This document shows, in pieces, positions 36,022 to 45,575 of a DNA stretch of 64,000 bases. Positions within the stretch are counted from its first letter, which is position 1, and each line of letters opens with the position of its first letter. Source of the stretch: Tenacibaculum tangerinum (GTDB taxonomy: Bacteria > Bacteroidota > Bacteroidia > Flavobacteriales > Flavobacteriaceae); the NCBI RefSeq assembly GCF_029853675.1, contig NZ_CP122539.1:2995001-3059000 (forward strand). The letters are read 5' to 3'. Position numbers and translations under genes: made by a program. The notes beneath the pieces were generated by a model. It saw only the letters and a list, made by a program, of their open reading frames with translations, searched no databases and was not told the origin of the DNA.

Positions 36022-36260
36022 AGGGTTAATTGTAGTTCGCATTCCGAATACCGATAGCTCGGATTTGCAATCCATGCGAGTATATAAGTAACTAGAAATT
36101 AAAATTTAAAAATGTATAAAGCCTTGTTATAAGATTTATAGCCTGGTTTTTATTTTCAGGCTTGCTGGGCTTTATAATCTATAGTAAAAGCAAACACTAG
36201 GATAAGAAAGAAATAGTTTTTGGAAACGTTTCAAGAGTTCCGTTAAAGAAATGCTATTCA

Positions 36261-36310
36261 AACTAAATCACTCTGTACTAAAAAGTACAGAGTGATTTAG
36301 TTATTTTTTA
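36261..36310. terminator. Bidirectional terminator between ABC-F and TonB receptor genes
   Basis: Perfect 19-base stem (36261-36279 and 36284-36302) with a 4-base AAAA loop, then T residues on the plus side. The two flanking genes converge on it. The rest of the 36022-36316 gap shows no gene. Confidence 0.85.
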
Positions 36311-36316
36311 TCATCG

Positions 36317-38704
36317 CTAAAATTTTAGCGTTGCACCTATTAAAAAGTTTCTAGTTGCTTGCGGATAGTAACCTGCGCCGTCAACAGTGGTGGTCGTTCC
36401 TGGAGTAGACCACGTATCGTCATAGGTATAATAATACCCTCTATCAACATATTCTTTGTTAAAAATATTATTAATCAAACCAGTAAATACAATCGATTTA
36501 AAAATTTTGTTGGTTTTGATTTCATATACCAAATTTAAGTCGCTGGTAAAAAAGTCTTCTAATACATCTAAATCAGAAACTTTGCTATTTAAGTTGCTCA
36601 TCCACTGTTTCCCTACATATTTAGATAAAAAGGCAATTTGTACGTTGTGTACAGGTTGATACACCAGCGCATTTCCAAAAACAATATCGGGTGAAAACGT
36701 AATGGGCGTATCTCCCAAGTTTTGCAATTCTCCGTCTATTTCAGCACGATAATCTCTATTAATATTTTTGCTAAATGCAATATTTGGGCGCATAGTTACT
36801 TGTTCAGACAACGTAATATCAGCATCAATTTCTAATCCTAAACGATAACTACTACCACTAGAAGCACGTAAAGGCTCACCTGTGTTTGGATCAATAGCCC
36901 CCGTAAGAATCAGTTGGTTTTGATAATCCATATAATACACATTCGTATTTAATCGAACCGTTTCGTTCGACAAACGCCAACCGAATTCATAATCGTCTAA
37001 GCTTTCATGTTGAGAATTACCACCTTCAAAATCATTTCTATTCGGCTCTCTATTGGCTTTTGCATACGAAGCATAGATACTATGCTCGTCGTTTATTTTG
37101 TACGTAAGTCCCAACTTCGGATTGAAGAAGTTGTAATCCTTATCCACATCAATAGGAATTCTATCAGAGGTCAACCCTTCGGTCTGATAATTTACAAACC
37201 TTCCTTGCACATCAACAAAAGCTTTAAATTGTTCAGAAAGACGAAACGTAGCTTTTGAGAATATACTCCAATCTAATTTTTCAGAAACACTGAGGTAGTA
37301 ACGGTCGTTTATATTGGTATTGGGAGCCAAATCGCTTCCCCAAATAATTTCTCCGTAATGGTCATTATTATACGTACTGTAAGAACCCCCTGAAATAATT
37401 TCTAGATTATCATTTTTATAAGTAACATTCGCATTGGCAACATAAAAATGATTGTCTAACCATCTTCTTACAATCACATCACTACCGTCAATAATTAAAT
37501 TGTCGTAATCGGCAGCAGCACTTTCATCTTTAAACTGCTCGAAGTATCCTTTACCACGCGTATAATTTAAACCTATGTTGGTAGACCAGTTTTCAGAAAG
37601 TTTTTCATTCCAATGCAATTGGTAATGATCTTGCCAATAATTATCCGTTTCATTGTCGTAAGTATACGGATTCTGGCGACGATCTTCTTTTAATTCCTCA
37701 GGAGTCAATCCGAACCAAGCTTGGTAAGTTTTTTCTTTTCCGCCAAAAACCAAGGCTTTTATCAAGGTGTTGTCATCGGTATAGCTACCTTGTAAGAAAT
37801 ACGATTTTAAATCGGTAAAAGCGCGGTCGACATACCCATCAGAATAAATATTAGACAATCGCCCTGCAAACTCAAAGCCGTTATTTAACTTTCCAGTGGT
37901 AAACTTTACCGTGTGTTTTCTTGTGCCGTACGAACCAAAAGCGTTTGAAATTTCTCCACCAGCTTCTTCAGAAACGGCATCGGTTAAGATGTTTAAACTA
38001 GCTCCAAAAGCGCCCGAACCGTTGGTAGAAGTACCCACACCCCGCTGTAATTGTAAACTTTGCGTAGACGAAGCAAAATCTCCCATATTTACCCAAAAAG
38101 TACCCTGACTTTCGGCATCGTTATACGGAATTCCATTAATCGTAACGTTTACACGAGTAGCATCAGAACCACGAACACGAATATAGGTATAGCCAATACC
38201 CGCACCCGCATCAGAAGAGGAGGTTACCGAAGGTAAATAATTTAGTAACACAGGAATATCCTGTCCTAAATTACGCTTTTCTATTTCTTGTTTGCTAAGA
38301 TTAGAATGTGTTACAGGCGCATCTGCTTTCACACGAACAGCAGCAACCAACACTTCATCTAACACGGTTTCATTAGCCACTAACTGAATTGTGATTTGTT
38401 CGTTGTTCGTAAGATTCACTTCTTGCGAGCTGGTTTTGAAACCTACATAAGATACTTCAATAACATGCTTCCCTTTAGAAAGATTTAAACTGAAGTTTCC
38501 ATCAAAATCGGTAGCCACTCCTTTGTTTTGAGTGGCAATGGCTACAGTAGCACCAACTAACGGATTTTGATTACTGTCAATTACCTTTCCTGATAAAGTA
38601 ACCGTTTGTGCACTCATTGTTAAGCTGGTGAATGCGACAAGTACAAAAGCGATTATTTTCGCTCGAATTAATTGTGATGATTGTTTGAAAGACATCGGTC
38701 TCAT
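36317..38704 (-). CDS. TonB-dependent outer membrane receptor, probably for thiamin
   Basis: Receptor of 795 residues. A signal peptide ends near SAQT. A carboxypeptidase-regulatory-like domain follows (about 35-118, GKVIDSNQNPLVGATVAIA, IEVSYVGFKTSSQEV). Then come the plug (PVLLNYLPSVTSSSDAGAG, YTYIRVRGSDATRVNVTING) and the barrel, ending in FLIGATLKF. A TPP riboswitch lies directly upstream in the leader, so the cargo is most likely thiamin or a precursor. A second in-frame ATG at 38695 is an equally good start. No inner-membrane thiamin transporter gene lies next to it. Confidence 0.92.
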   Translation of the reverse strand: MRPMSFKQSSQLIRAKIIAFVLVAFTSLTMSAQTVTLSGKVIDSNQNPLVGATVAIATQNKGVATDFDGNFSLNLSKGKHVIEVSYVGFKTSSQEVNLTNNEQITIQLVANETVLDEVLVAAVRVKADAPVTHSNLSKQEIEKRNLGQDIPVLLNYLPSVTSSSDAGAGIGYTYIRVRGSDATRVNVTINGIPYNDAESQGTFWVNMGDFASSTQSLQLQRGVGTSTNGSGAFGASLNILTDAVSEEAGGEISNAFGSYGTRKHTVKFTTGKLNNGFEFAGRLSNIYSDGYVDRAFTDLKSYFLQGSYTDDNTLIKALVFGGKEKTYQAWFGLTPEELKEDRRQNPYTYDNETDNYWQDHYQLHWNEKLSENWSTNIGLNYTRGKGYFEQFKDESAAADYDNLIIDGSDVIVRRWLDNHFYVANANVTYKNDNLEIISGGSYSTYNNDHYGEIIWGSDLAPNTNINDRYYLSVSEKLDWSIFSKATFRLSEQFKAFVDVQGRFVNYQTEGLTSDRIPIDVDKDYNFFNPKLGLTYKINDEHSIYASYAKANREPNRNDFEGGNSQHESLDDYEFGWRLSNETVRLNTNVYYMDYQNQLILTGAIDPNTGEPLRASSGSSYRLGLEIDADITLSEQVTMRPNIAFSKNINRDYRAEIDGELQNLGDTPITFSPDIVFGNALVYQPVHNVQIAFLSKYVGKQWMSNLNSKVSDLDVLEDFFTSDLNLVYEIKTNKIFKSIVFTGLINNIFNKEYVDRGYYYTYDDTWSTPGTTTTVDGAGYYPQATRNFLIGATLKF

Positions 38705-38775
38705 TTTTATAAAAAAATAAAATCGAATAAAAAGAGGTAATTATTCTTTAGTTAAACATTGAATAATTAAAATGT

Positions 38776-38862
38776 GTCATTACGATAGGTTTACGACGAA
38801 GTAATCTTCTTCATCTGTAAACAAATTGCTGTCGTAACTTTTAAAATTACTTCGCAATGACG
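38776..38862. repeat. Dispersed hairpin repeat (GTCATTACG ... CGCAATGAC)
   Basis: The ends are inverted (gtcattacg and cgcaatgac), with internal cgaagtaatctt and aattacttcg also inverted, giving a long imperfect hairpin. A sibling copy lies at 41295-41372. It resembles REP/MITE-like palindromic elements. Confidence 0.65.
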
Positions 38863-38869
38863 GTTATAT

Positions 38870-39025
38870 CCCTAAACAGCATTACCTGTTCCAGGTTCAT
38901 TGGGTATGATCTCAGCCTGAATTTAATTATGAATTATAAATGATGAATTACAAATTATTTTTACTAATCAAAATTCGTAATTCCACAATTCGTAATTCAA
39001 ATAAGGCACCCCTTTATGAGAACGG
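38870..39025 (-). promoter_or_regulatory. TPP (thi-box) riboswitch with long P3 insertion
   Basis: On the minus strand the leader reads AAAGGGGTGCC (complement of 39005-39015), then after about 85 bases CTGAGATCATACCC, then AATGAACCTG and CAGGTAATGCTG. These are the conserved thi-box blocks in order. The segment between GGGGTGCC and CTGAGA is unusually long and is made of repeated AATTCGTAATTC-like and TTATAATTCAT words that can pair into an extended P3 arm. Its target is the TonB receptor gene about 165 bases downstream. Confidence 0.9.
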
Positions 39026-39204
39026 CACAAAAATAGGTATGAATTTTGAATTATAAATGATAAATAGTAAGTTTTTTGATACTACTTTCTAAAGTAGAAG
39101 CTAGTTGTAAAGTATCAGAAAAAAACATCCGTAATTTATTTATAGATTTCCCTTATATGTTCCATGTAATTTTAATATTTTAGTGGTGAAAATATCAATT
39201 GTTT

Positions 39205-39690
39205 ATGAGCAAATCTTTTAAAACGAGCGTTAATAAAACGCATGATTTTGACTTTACTAAAGCGGAAATAGCAGCGTTAGATATCGTTCAAAAATCAGAA
39301 AATGACTATCATGTACTTGATGGTAACCAATCCTACCAAGCCACTGTACTTCAAACAAATTTCAACAAAAAATCCTATACCATTCAAATCAACGGAAACT
39401 CGTATGAGGTACGTATTGCTGATGAATTAGATATGTTGATTGACAAATTGGGCTTGGAAGTAGCTACAGAGAAAAAAGAAAACGATATCAAGGCGCCAAT
39501 GCCTGGTTTAATTGTTTCTGTAGCTGTTGAAGTAGGACAAGAAGTAAAAGAAGGTGATGGAATTTTGGTATTAGAAGCCATGAAAATGGAGAATACTTTA
39601 CAAGCACCCAAAGACGGAGTGGTAAAATCGGTAGCGATACAAGTAGGTGATAAAGTAGAAAAGAATACGATTTTAATTGAAATGGAGTAA
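39205..39690 (+). CDS. Biotin carboxyl carrier protein of an acyl-CoA carboxylase
   Basis: Protein of 161 residues with an N-terminal region of about 90 residues and a C-terminal biotinyl domain. The biotinylation site is K127 in LVLEAMKMENTL, preceded by IKAPMPGLIVSV. It carries biotin between the biotin carboxylase and carboxyltransferase encoded just downstream. The ATG at 39205 is preferred to a TTG two codons earlier. Confidence 0.93.
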   Translation: MSKSFKTSVNKTHDFDFTKAEIAALDIVQKSENDYHVLDGNQSYQATVLQTNFNKKSYTIQINGNSYEVRIADELDMLIDKLGLEVATEKKENDIKAPMPGLIVSVAVEVGQEVKEGDGILVLEAMKMENTLQAPKDGVVKSVAIQVGDKVEKNTILIEME

Positions 39691-39804
39691 GGATACACTT
39701 TCTGTCGTTTCCGCATGTTCATTGAGTGAAGTCAAAATGAGGGAGGGAATCTCATTAAAATAATAAAAAAAGATTTCTGGTTATACAGGAATGATAATAG
39801 TTAT

Positions 39805-41241
39805 ATGAAAAAAATATTAGTAGCGAATAGAGGAGAAATTGCGTTGCGTGTAATGCGTACCGCAAAGAAGATGGGTATTAAAACGGTAGCGGTTTTTTCC
39901 GAGGCAGACAGAAACTCACCACACGTAACTTTTGCAGATGAAGCGGTGTGTATTGGTCCTGCCCCCTCCAATCAATCGTACTTGCTAGGCGATAAAATTA
40001 TCGAAGTAGCGAAGGAATTGCATGTGGATGGAATTCACCCAGGATACGGATTTTTAAGTGAAAATGCAGCCTTTGGAGAAGCGGTTTCTAAGGCTGGAAT
40101 GATTTTTATAGGACCAAAAACCCATGCGATTGAAGTAATGGGAAGCAAATTAGCAGCAAAAGAAGCGGTAAAAGCCTATGATATTCCCATGGTGCCGGGT
40201 ATTGATGAAGCGGTAACCGATGTAGAGTATGCCGCGAAAGTAGCCAAAGAGATAGGGTACCCTGTTTTAATCAAAGCTTCGGCAGGTGGTGGCGGAAAAG
40301 GAATGCGTATTGTTGAAAAAGAAGCCAATATTAAAGAACAAATGCAGCGTGCCATCTCAGAAGCAGAATCAGCTTTTGGAGACGGATCTGTATTTATAGA
40401 AAAATATGTAGGCTCTCCACGTCATATCGAAATACAGGTATTAGCCGATGCACACGGAAACGTAGTCCATTTATTTGAACGCGAATGTTCGGTACAACGT
40501 CGCCATCAGAAAGTAGTCGAAGAAGCACCCTCGAGTGTGTTAACTCCTGAAATTAGAGAAGCCATGGGAGCAGCAGCGGTAAGAGTTGCGAAAGCCTGTG
40601 ATTATTTAGGAGCAGGAACGGTGGAGTTCTTACTAGACGAAAACAAGAATTTCTATTTTCTGGAAATGAATACACGTTTACAAGTAGAGCACCCAGTAAC
40701 TGAACTAATTACGGGAATAGACTTGGTAGCGCAGCAAATAAAAATAGCGAGAGGTGAGGCACTGGCATTCACGCAAGACGATTTACAAATTAACGGACAC
40801 GCGCTAGAATTACGTGTGTATGCCGAAGATCCGTTAGACAATTTTGCACCAAGTATTGGGGTGTTAGAAACCTACGAACATCCAGTAGGAGAGAATATTC
40901 GTGTAGACGATGGTTTTGAAGAAGGCATGGAAATTCCTATTTATTACGATCCGATGATTGCGAAACTTATTACCTACGGAAATACCCGTGAAGAAGCGAT
41001 TGAGCGAATGAAGCAAGCCATTAGCAATTACAAAGTAAAAGGAATAGCAACTACGTTACCATTTGGAAAGTTCGTATGTGAACACGAAGCCTTTACCTCA
41101 GGAAATTTCGACACCCATTTTGTAAAGAAGTATTACACACCTGAGTTGTTAAAAGCTGGATATGAACGAGAAGCGAAGATTGCTGCACAAGTTGCCTTAC
41201 AACAGTATATAAAAGAGCAACGTATTTTAAAAACGTGTTAA
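39805..41241 (+). CDS. Biotin carboxylase subunit of acyl-CoA carboxylase
   Basis: ATP-grasp enzyme of 478 residues that carboxylates biotin. The start is KKILVANRGEIALRVMRTAK. Later motifs are GYGFLSENAAF, KASAGGGGKGMRIVE, ERECSVQRRHQKVVEEAPS, EMNTRLQVEHPVTE and FDTHFVKKYY. It lies between the carrier and carboxyltransferase genes, forming a three-gene set. Confidence 0.95.
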   Translation: MKKILVANRGEIALRVMRTAKKMGIKTVAVFSEADRNSPHVTFADEAVCIGPAPSNQSYLLGDKIIEVAKELHVDGIHPGYGFLSENAAFGEAVSKAGMIFIGPKTHAIEVMGSKLAAKEAVKAYDIPMVPGIDEAVTDVEYAAKVAKEIGYPVLIKASAGGGGKGMRIVEKEANIKEQMQRAISEAESAFGDGSVFIEKYVGSPRHIEIQVLADAHGNVVHLFERECSVQRRHQKVVEEAPSSVLTPEIREAMGAAAVRVAKACDYLGAGTVEFLLDENKNFYFLEMNTRLQVEHPVTELITGIDLVAQQIKIARGEALAFTQDDLQINGHALELRVYAEDPLDNFAPSIGVLETYEHPVGENIRVDDGFEEGMEIPIYYDPMIAKLITYGNTREEAIERMKQAISNYKVKGIATTLPFGKFVCEHEAFTSGNFDTHFVKKYYTPELLKAGYEREAKIAAQVALQQYIKEQRILKTC

Positions 41242-41294
41242 TACATAATTTGCGTTAGGGATTGCAGCGGCATCCTTTTTTGTGTTAGTAAATC

Positions 41295-41372
41295 CGTCAT
41301 TACGAGTGAAACGAAGTAATCTCATCAATTTGAGAGATAGCCACAGCAAATAGTTAGTTAACTCGCAATGAC
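41295..41372. repeat. Dispersed hairpin repeat, second copy
   Basis: Starts cgtcattacgag and ends ctcgcaatgac, the same inverted ends as the copy at 38776. It sits between the biotin carboxylase and carboxyltransferase genes, so it would be transcribed within the operon. Confidence 0.65.
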
Positions 41373-41434
41373 TCACAAAAAAAGATACAGCGTAAAGCCC
41401 GACCCGCAGGGAAACGCCCAAAAGAAGAATACAG

Positions 41435-42976
41435 ATGAAATCTAAAATAGAAGAATTACAACATAAAATTACCGAAGCAAAGTTAGGAGGCGGACAACAA
41501 CGCATCGACCGTCATCATCAAAAAGGAAAATTGACCGCTCGTGAGCGCATCGATTATTTCTTAGATGAAGGCTCTTTTGAAGAAGTAGGTATTTTAGTAA
41601 CGCATAGAACGACTGATTTCGGAATGGAAAATCAGAAGTTTTATGGCGACGGAGTGGTAACCGGATACGGAACCGTAAACGGACGCTTGGTGTACGTGTT
41701 TGCCCAAGATTTTACCGTGTTTGGTGGCTCACTATCGGAAACACACGCCGAAAAAATCTGTAAAATTATGGATGTAGCCGTCAAAGTAGGAGCACCATTA
41801 ATCGGATTGAACGATTCTGGTGGTGCGCGTATTCAAGAAGGCGTACGTTCGTTAGGAGGTTATGCCGATATTTTTTACAGAAACGTGCAAGCATCGGGCG
41901 TAATTCCGCAAATCTCTGCCATTATGGGACCTTGTGCAGGAGGCGCGGTATATTCACCCGCCATGACCGATTTTACCATTATGGTAGAAAATACGAGTTA
42001 TATGTTTGTAACAGGGCCGAACGTAGTAAAAACAGTAACGAATGAAGAAGTTACTTCGGAAGAATTGGGAGGTGCAAGCACGCATGCAACCAAATCGGGA
42101 GTCACACATTTAACGGCAGCGAACGATGTACAGTGTTTGGAAGATATTAAAACCTTATTGAGTTATCTACCGCAGAATAATCAGGAAACCACGGCAAAAT
42201 TACCGTTTGAATTGGGGGATGAAATTCGAGAAGAACTAGCTAGTATCGTTCCAGATAACGCCAGTAAACCGTACGATATGCGTAAGGTGATTGACGGTAT
42301 TACCGATGCCGATTCGTTTTTTGAAATTCATAAAGACTATGCCGATAATATCGTAGTGGGATTTGCCCGCTTAGGCGGAAGAAGTGTTGGGATTGTAGCC
42401 AATCAACCGATGAGTTTAGCCGGATGTTTGGATGTAAACAGTTCTAAAAAGGCAGCAAGATTCACCCGTTTTTGCGATTGCTTTAACATTCCGTTATTGG
42501 TATTGGTAGACGTGCCAGGGTTCTTACCAGGAACCGACCAAGAGTGGAATGCCATTATTACCAACGGAGCAAAATTATTATATGCGTTGAGTGAAGCTAC
42601 CGTGCCAAGAGTCAGTGTGATTACCCGTAAAGCTTACGGTGGAGCCTATGACGTCATGAACTCCAAACATATTGGCGCCGATATGAATTTTGCATGGCCG
42701 AGTGCAGAAATAGCGGTTATGGGAGCGAAAGGAGCGAGTGAGATTATCTTTAAAAAGGAAATTGCTGAAGCAGACGATCATGAAGCGAAACTAGCGGAAA
42801 AAGAAGCGGAGTATGCCGATAAATTTGCGAATCCGTATCGAGCAGCAGCACGCGGATTTATAGATGAGGTGATTTTACCGGAAGAAACCCGTAGAAAACT
42901 CATTAAAGCCTTTGCGATGTTAGAAGGTAAAAAGGTAGAACGACCTAATAGAAAACACGGGAATATTCCGTTGTAA
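41435..42976 (+). CDS. Acyl-CoA carboxylase beta subunit (carboxyltransferase)
   Basis: Carboxyltransferase of 513 residues, propionyl-CoA carboxylase-type. The N-terminal crotonase-fold half has [19 protein letters not shown] and [20 protein letters not shown]. The C-terminal half has [13 protein letters not shown] and [19 protein letters not shown]. The subunit pattern of separate carrier, carboxylase and one beta chain fits propionyl-CoA (or acetyl-CoA) carboxylase in Bacteroidota. The gene ends about 110 bases before the accessory island begins. Confidence 0.93.
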   Translation: MKSKIEELQHKITEAKLGGGQQRIDRHHQKGKLTARERIDYFLDEGSFEEVGILVTHRTTDFGMENQKFYGDGVVTGYGTVNGRLVYVFAQDFTVFGGSLSETHAEKICKIMDVAVKVGAPLIGLNDSGGARIQEGVRSLGGYADIFYRNVQASGVIPQISAIMGPCAGGAVYSPAMTDFTIMVENTSYMFVTGPNVVKTVTNEEVTSEELGGASTHATKSGVTHLTAANDVQCLEDIKTLLSYLPQNNQETTAKLPFELGDEIREELASIVPDNASKPYDMRKVIDGITDADSFFEIHKDYADNIVVGFARLGGRSVGIVANQPMSLAGCLDVNSSKKAARFTRFCDCFNIPLLVLVDVPGFLPGTDQEWNAIITNGAKLLYALSEATVPRVSVITRKAYGGAYDVMNSKHIGADMNFAWPSAEIAVMGAKGASEIIFKKEIAEADDHEAKLAEKEAEYADKFANPYRAAARGFIDEVILPEETRRKLIKAFAMLEGKKVERPNRKHGNIPL

Positions 42977-43088
42977 AAGAAAATGGAATAGCAATATTTT
43001 CGTTACGGTTTCCCCTACAAAAAATTATTTCAGTCGTACCTTTCTTGTAACGACGATGAGATTGCTTTATTTAAAAGAATTATAGATT

Positions 43089-43349
43089 ATGACAGAGGAA
43101 GATTTAAGAGCACGCTTGATAGAATTAGAAGCTTATCTTGCGGCACCAGCTCAAGCTCAAGCTAAAAAGTATTTAGATAATCCGTTTGAATTTCCTGAAA
43201 ATTACCATTTAGGAAATCAATCCATTGCAGACTATAGGGCTGCTGAAATTGAGCTTGGAAATATCAAATATCAATTAATGACACCAGAGCAACAGCAGCA
43301 ACATGATGAAGAATGGGAGAAGATAAGGATTAGGCATGAAGGTGAGTAG
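43089..43349 (+). CDS. Small tandem paralogue A, unknown family
   Basis: Hypothetical acidic protein of 86 residues, mostly helical: MTEEDLRARLIELEAYLAA, then KKYLDNPFEFPENYHLGN, then a helical tail with a QQQQ run and EEWEKIRIRHE. It is a near-duplicate of the next gene. No family was recognised. It is the first gene of the toxin-immunity island, so an immunity or toxin-linked role is possible but unproven. Confidence 0.7.
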   Translation: MTEEDLRARLIELEAYLAAPAQAQAKKYLDNPFEFPENYHLGNQSIADYRAAEIELGNIKYQLMTPEQQQQHDEEWEKIRIRHEGE

Positions 43350-43392
43350 TAGTGTAAAGAGTCAAGAATAATTTTGGTTTTTGGGATATAAT

Positions 43393-43653
43393 ATGACAGA
43401 AGAAGAATTACAACAGCGATTAATTCAGCTAGAAGCTTATTTAGCAGCGCCTAGTCAAGCTCAAGCTAAAAAGTATTTAGATAATCCATTTGAATTTCCT
43501 GAAAATTATCATGTAGGAAATGAATCTATTGCAGAATATATAGCAGCGACGAACGAACTTAGAAATATTAAATATCAATTAATGACACCAGACCAGCAGC
43601 AGCAACATGATGAGGAATGGGAGAAGATAAGGATTAGGCATGAAAATGAATAA
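43393..43653 (+). CDS. Small tandem paralogue B, unknown family
   Basis: Protein of 86 residues, close to the preceding gene at both DNA and protein level (shared AQAKKYLDNPFEFPENYH, IKYQLMTP and DEEWEKIRIRHE). Differences cluster in the N-terminal helix and in the SIAEYIAATNELRN segment. The ATG at 43393 is aligned with the paralogue's start; a TTG four codons earlier is less likely. Confidence 0.7.
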   Translation: MTEEELQQRLIQLEAYLAAPSQAQAKKYLDNPFEFPENYHVGNESIAEYIAATNELRNIKYQLMTPDQQQQHDEEWEKIRIRHENE

Positions 43654-43666
43654 TGCAAAATGCTTA

Positions 43667-44174
43667 ATGGAAATACAATATTTACAAAAGCTAATTTAGT
43701 ATCCTGCAGGTCGAGATGCTTATGGTGCAATATCAAGATTTAAAATTAGACCAAGTTCAATAGAGGAGATTTTACACTTGGAGGCAATTTACAATAACGG
43801 GAACTTATTTCCGAAGGTATTATGAGAGTTATTATTTTTAGCAGGTAATTCTTGTTATTGTTTAGGCTATAATGCTGTAGACCCAGATGATATCTTGCCA
43901 ACTCAAACCTATATGCAACAAAGTGTCAGAAGTTATGATGTTCTTGATACGGAGTTAAATTTCGCAACGCGGCCATTTTATATCATTGACTTAGCTTATC
44001 CAGGTAATTTTCGATTTGTGTATTTAGATGAAGAAGATGATCCAATGGTATATCATATAGATGAAAGAGATGGTTCAATAGGCACCTTTGGCCAAACGTT
44101 ATCACAATTAATAAACATATTATTAGGCATACTCATAGGTTGTTTTAATATATTACCTGAAGTAACTTTTATTA
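43667..44174 (+). pseudogene. SMI1/KNR4-type immunity pseudogene, two stops and IS insertion
   Basis: Aligns with the intact gene at 45999: MEIQYLQKLI, then an in-frame TAG at 43697, YPAGRDAYGAISRF, LFPKVL, a TGA at 43823 where the intact copy has arginine, then ELLFLAGNSCYCLGYN, RPFYIIDLAYPGNF and FVYLDEEDDPMVY. IS982 inserted into the last codons: joining across one target copy would give FINKF and a stop at 45204-45206. The frame after 43823 is still open, so a short product could be made, but the gene as a whole is dead. Confidence 0.8.
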
Positions 44175-45188
44175 ACGTGAGTTCGGGATAGTTTATCCTA
44201 TTCTTTGTAAGTTATCGATATTGATATTAGGTTTAGTTGGATAAAACGAATAAGCGATTAACCCTGCGACTAAATTTAAGATAAAGTTATCGAAGCTTCT
44301 GTGTCTTGTATGCTCTATTTGACATACGTTTTTCAAAATATCATTCACACTTTCAATAACAGCCCTTTTTCTAAGCATAATTTTATCATAGATATGCATA
44401 AGAGTATTTTTCATATTCTTTCTAATTTTTGTAACCAAATGTATTCCATCTACAAAAAGCTGTTCAAACAGTTCTTTACCTACATACCCTCTGTCGGCAA
44501 ATATTTTTCCGAACACACGATTATGAAAGGCTTTATCTTTAAGTGGTTGTCTGTCATCTATATTACCTTGCGTAATTAAAAAGTCAACGATATCGCCCTT
44601 TTCATTGATAATAATATGAAGTTTAAAACCAAAGAACCACCCCATGGTTCCTTTCCCTTTTTTTGCGGTGTTTTTAAAAACTTTGTTCTGCTTTTCTCTT
44701 TTATAATGACATACTTTAATAGTGGTAGAATCTAAAAAGGAGATCCCTGTACATTGACCTAAACAGTGCATTTGAAGAAACAGTATCATAGGCACTGAAC
44801 AACGCTTTTTCAATTCAACAAATCGGTTATAGGAAACTAAATCTGGAAATTCTTTTGACAAGTGTTTGCTAACATATTCGATATAAAAGTGTTTAAAACA
44901 CCTAAAACCACTAAAATGGAAAAGCACCATAATTGTGATTATTTCACTTTGGGTGAGTTTAGGCTTTCTTCGTCTAACTATCTTTGAACAGGTTTCTAAA
45001 GCATTTTTATCAATAACTTGATTAATTTCGGTACAAAAATCATCAATTAAACAGAAAAATTCAGTAATTTTAAAATCAGAAATCATAGTGGAAAATTTAG
45101 TTACACAATTAAAAATCAGTACTTTAATTTACTAAATTTTTCGCTTTTTTTCGTGTAATTAAAAAACTTTTTTATCCCGAACTCACGT
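44175..45188 (-). mobile_element. Intact IS982-family insertion sequence, 1014 bp
   Basis: Terminal inverted repeats acgtgagttcgggata at 44175-44190 and its complement at 45173-45188 are identical over 16 bases. A 7-base target duplication TTTATTA flanks the element at 44168-44174 and 45189-45195. One transposase gene fills it. The intact repeats and open frame suggest a recent insertion. Confidence 0.95.
44193..45086 (-). CDS. IS982-family transposase
   Basis: DDE transposase of 297 residues. The three acidic catalytic positions are visible in SFLDSTTIKVCHYK, IFADRGYVGKELFEQLF and RAVIESVNDILKN. The N-terminal region (about 1-100) should bind the ends. The length equals that of complete IS982 transposases and the frame is uninterrupted, so it is probably active. 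Confidence 0.93.
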   Translation of the reverse strand: MISDFKITEFFCLIDDFCTEINQVIDKNALETCSKIVRRRKPKLTQSEIITIMVLFHFSGFRCFKHFYIEYVSKHLSKEFPDLVSYNRFVELKKRCSVPMILFLQMHCLGQCTGISFLDSTTIKVCHYKREKQNKVFKNTAKKGKGTMGWFFGFKLHIIINEKGDIVDFLITQGNIDDRQPLKDKAFHNRVFGKIFADRGYVGKELFEQLFVDGIHLVTKIRKNMKNTLMHIYDKIMLRKRAVIESVNDILKNVCQIEHTRHRSFDNFILNLVAGLIAYSFYPTKPNINIDNLQRIG

Positions 45189-45218
45189 TTTATTAATAAA
45201 TTTTAAAAATAGATAATT

Positions 45219-45575
45219 ATGTTAAGAGTAAATGGAAATGATTTAGATATAGATCCTTATCCAGCAGAGGATGGGGGTAATATATTAACGTATAACGGTG
45301 AATGGTTTACAGGAATAGCCTATGAATATTTTTCTGGAACAGATGTTTTAGAACATGAATCACAGTATATAAATGGTCGTGAGGCGGGATTGCAAAGAGA
45401 ATATTGGCAAAATGGTAGAAAACGAATCGAATATTATTCAATATTGGGAGGCGGGATTTATAAACATGTTAAAAAATGGGATGAAGATGGTAATCTGACT
45501 TACTATGTAACCTATGATGATTTTGGTAATAGGTTAAGAATCATAAAACATCCAGATCCAAATTTAGAAGAATAA
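45219..45575 (+). CDS. YwqK-type MORN-like antitoxin/immunity protein
   Basis: Protein of 118 residues made of short beta repeats of the MORN/YwqK kind: NILTYNGEWFTGIAYEYF, HESQYINGREAGLQREYW and VKKWDEDGNLTYYVTYDD. In Bacillus subtilis YwqK is the antitoxin of the YwqJ deaminase-type toxin. A frameshifted copy lies at 46500. Here the stop is TAA where the second copy has an ATGA overlap with endonuclease V, because the downstream start codon has been lost. Confidence 0.8.
   Translation: MLRVNGNDLDIDPYPAEDGGNILTYNGEWFTGIAYEYFSGTDVLEHESQYINGREAGLQREYWQNGRKRIEYYSILGGGIYKHVKKWDEDGNLTYYVTYDDFGNRLRIIKHPDPNLEE

Noticed and set aside
36022..36260. A possible small gene or RNA downstream of the ABC-F gene
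   Set aside because: Only short interrupted frames and an unremarkable gc-richer word (gatagctcggatttgcaatcc) were seen, with no support for a gene.
39697..39760. A third copy of the palindromic GTCATTACG element
   Set aside because: Only short words resemble the element (tttctgtcg, gagtgaagtcaaaatgag) and the inverted ends are not present, so it was not annotated.
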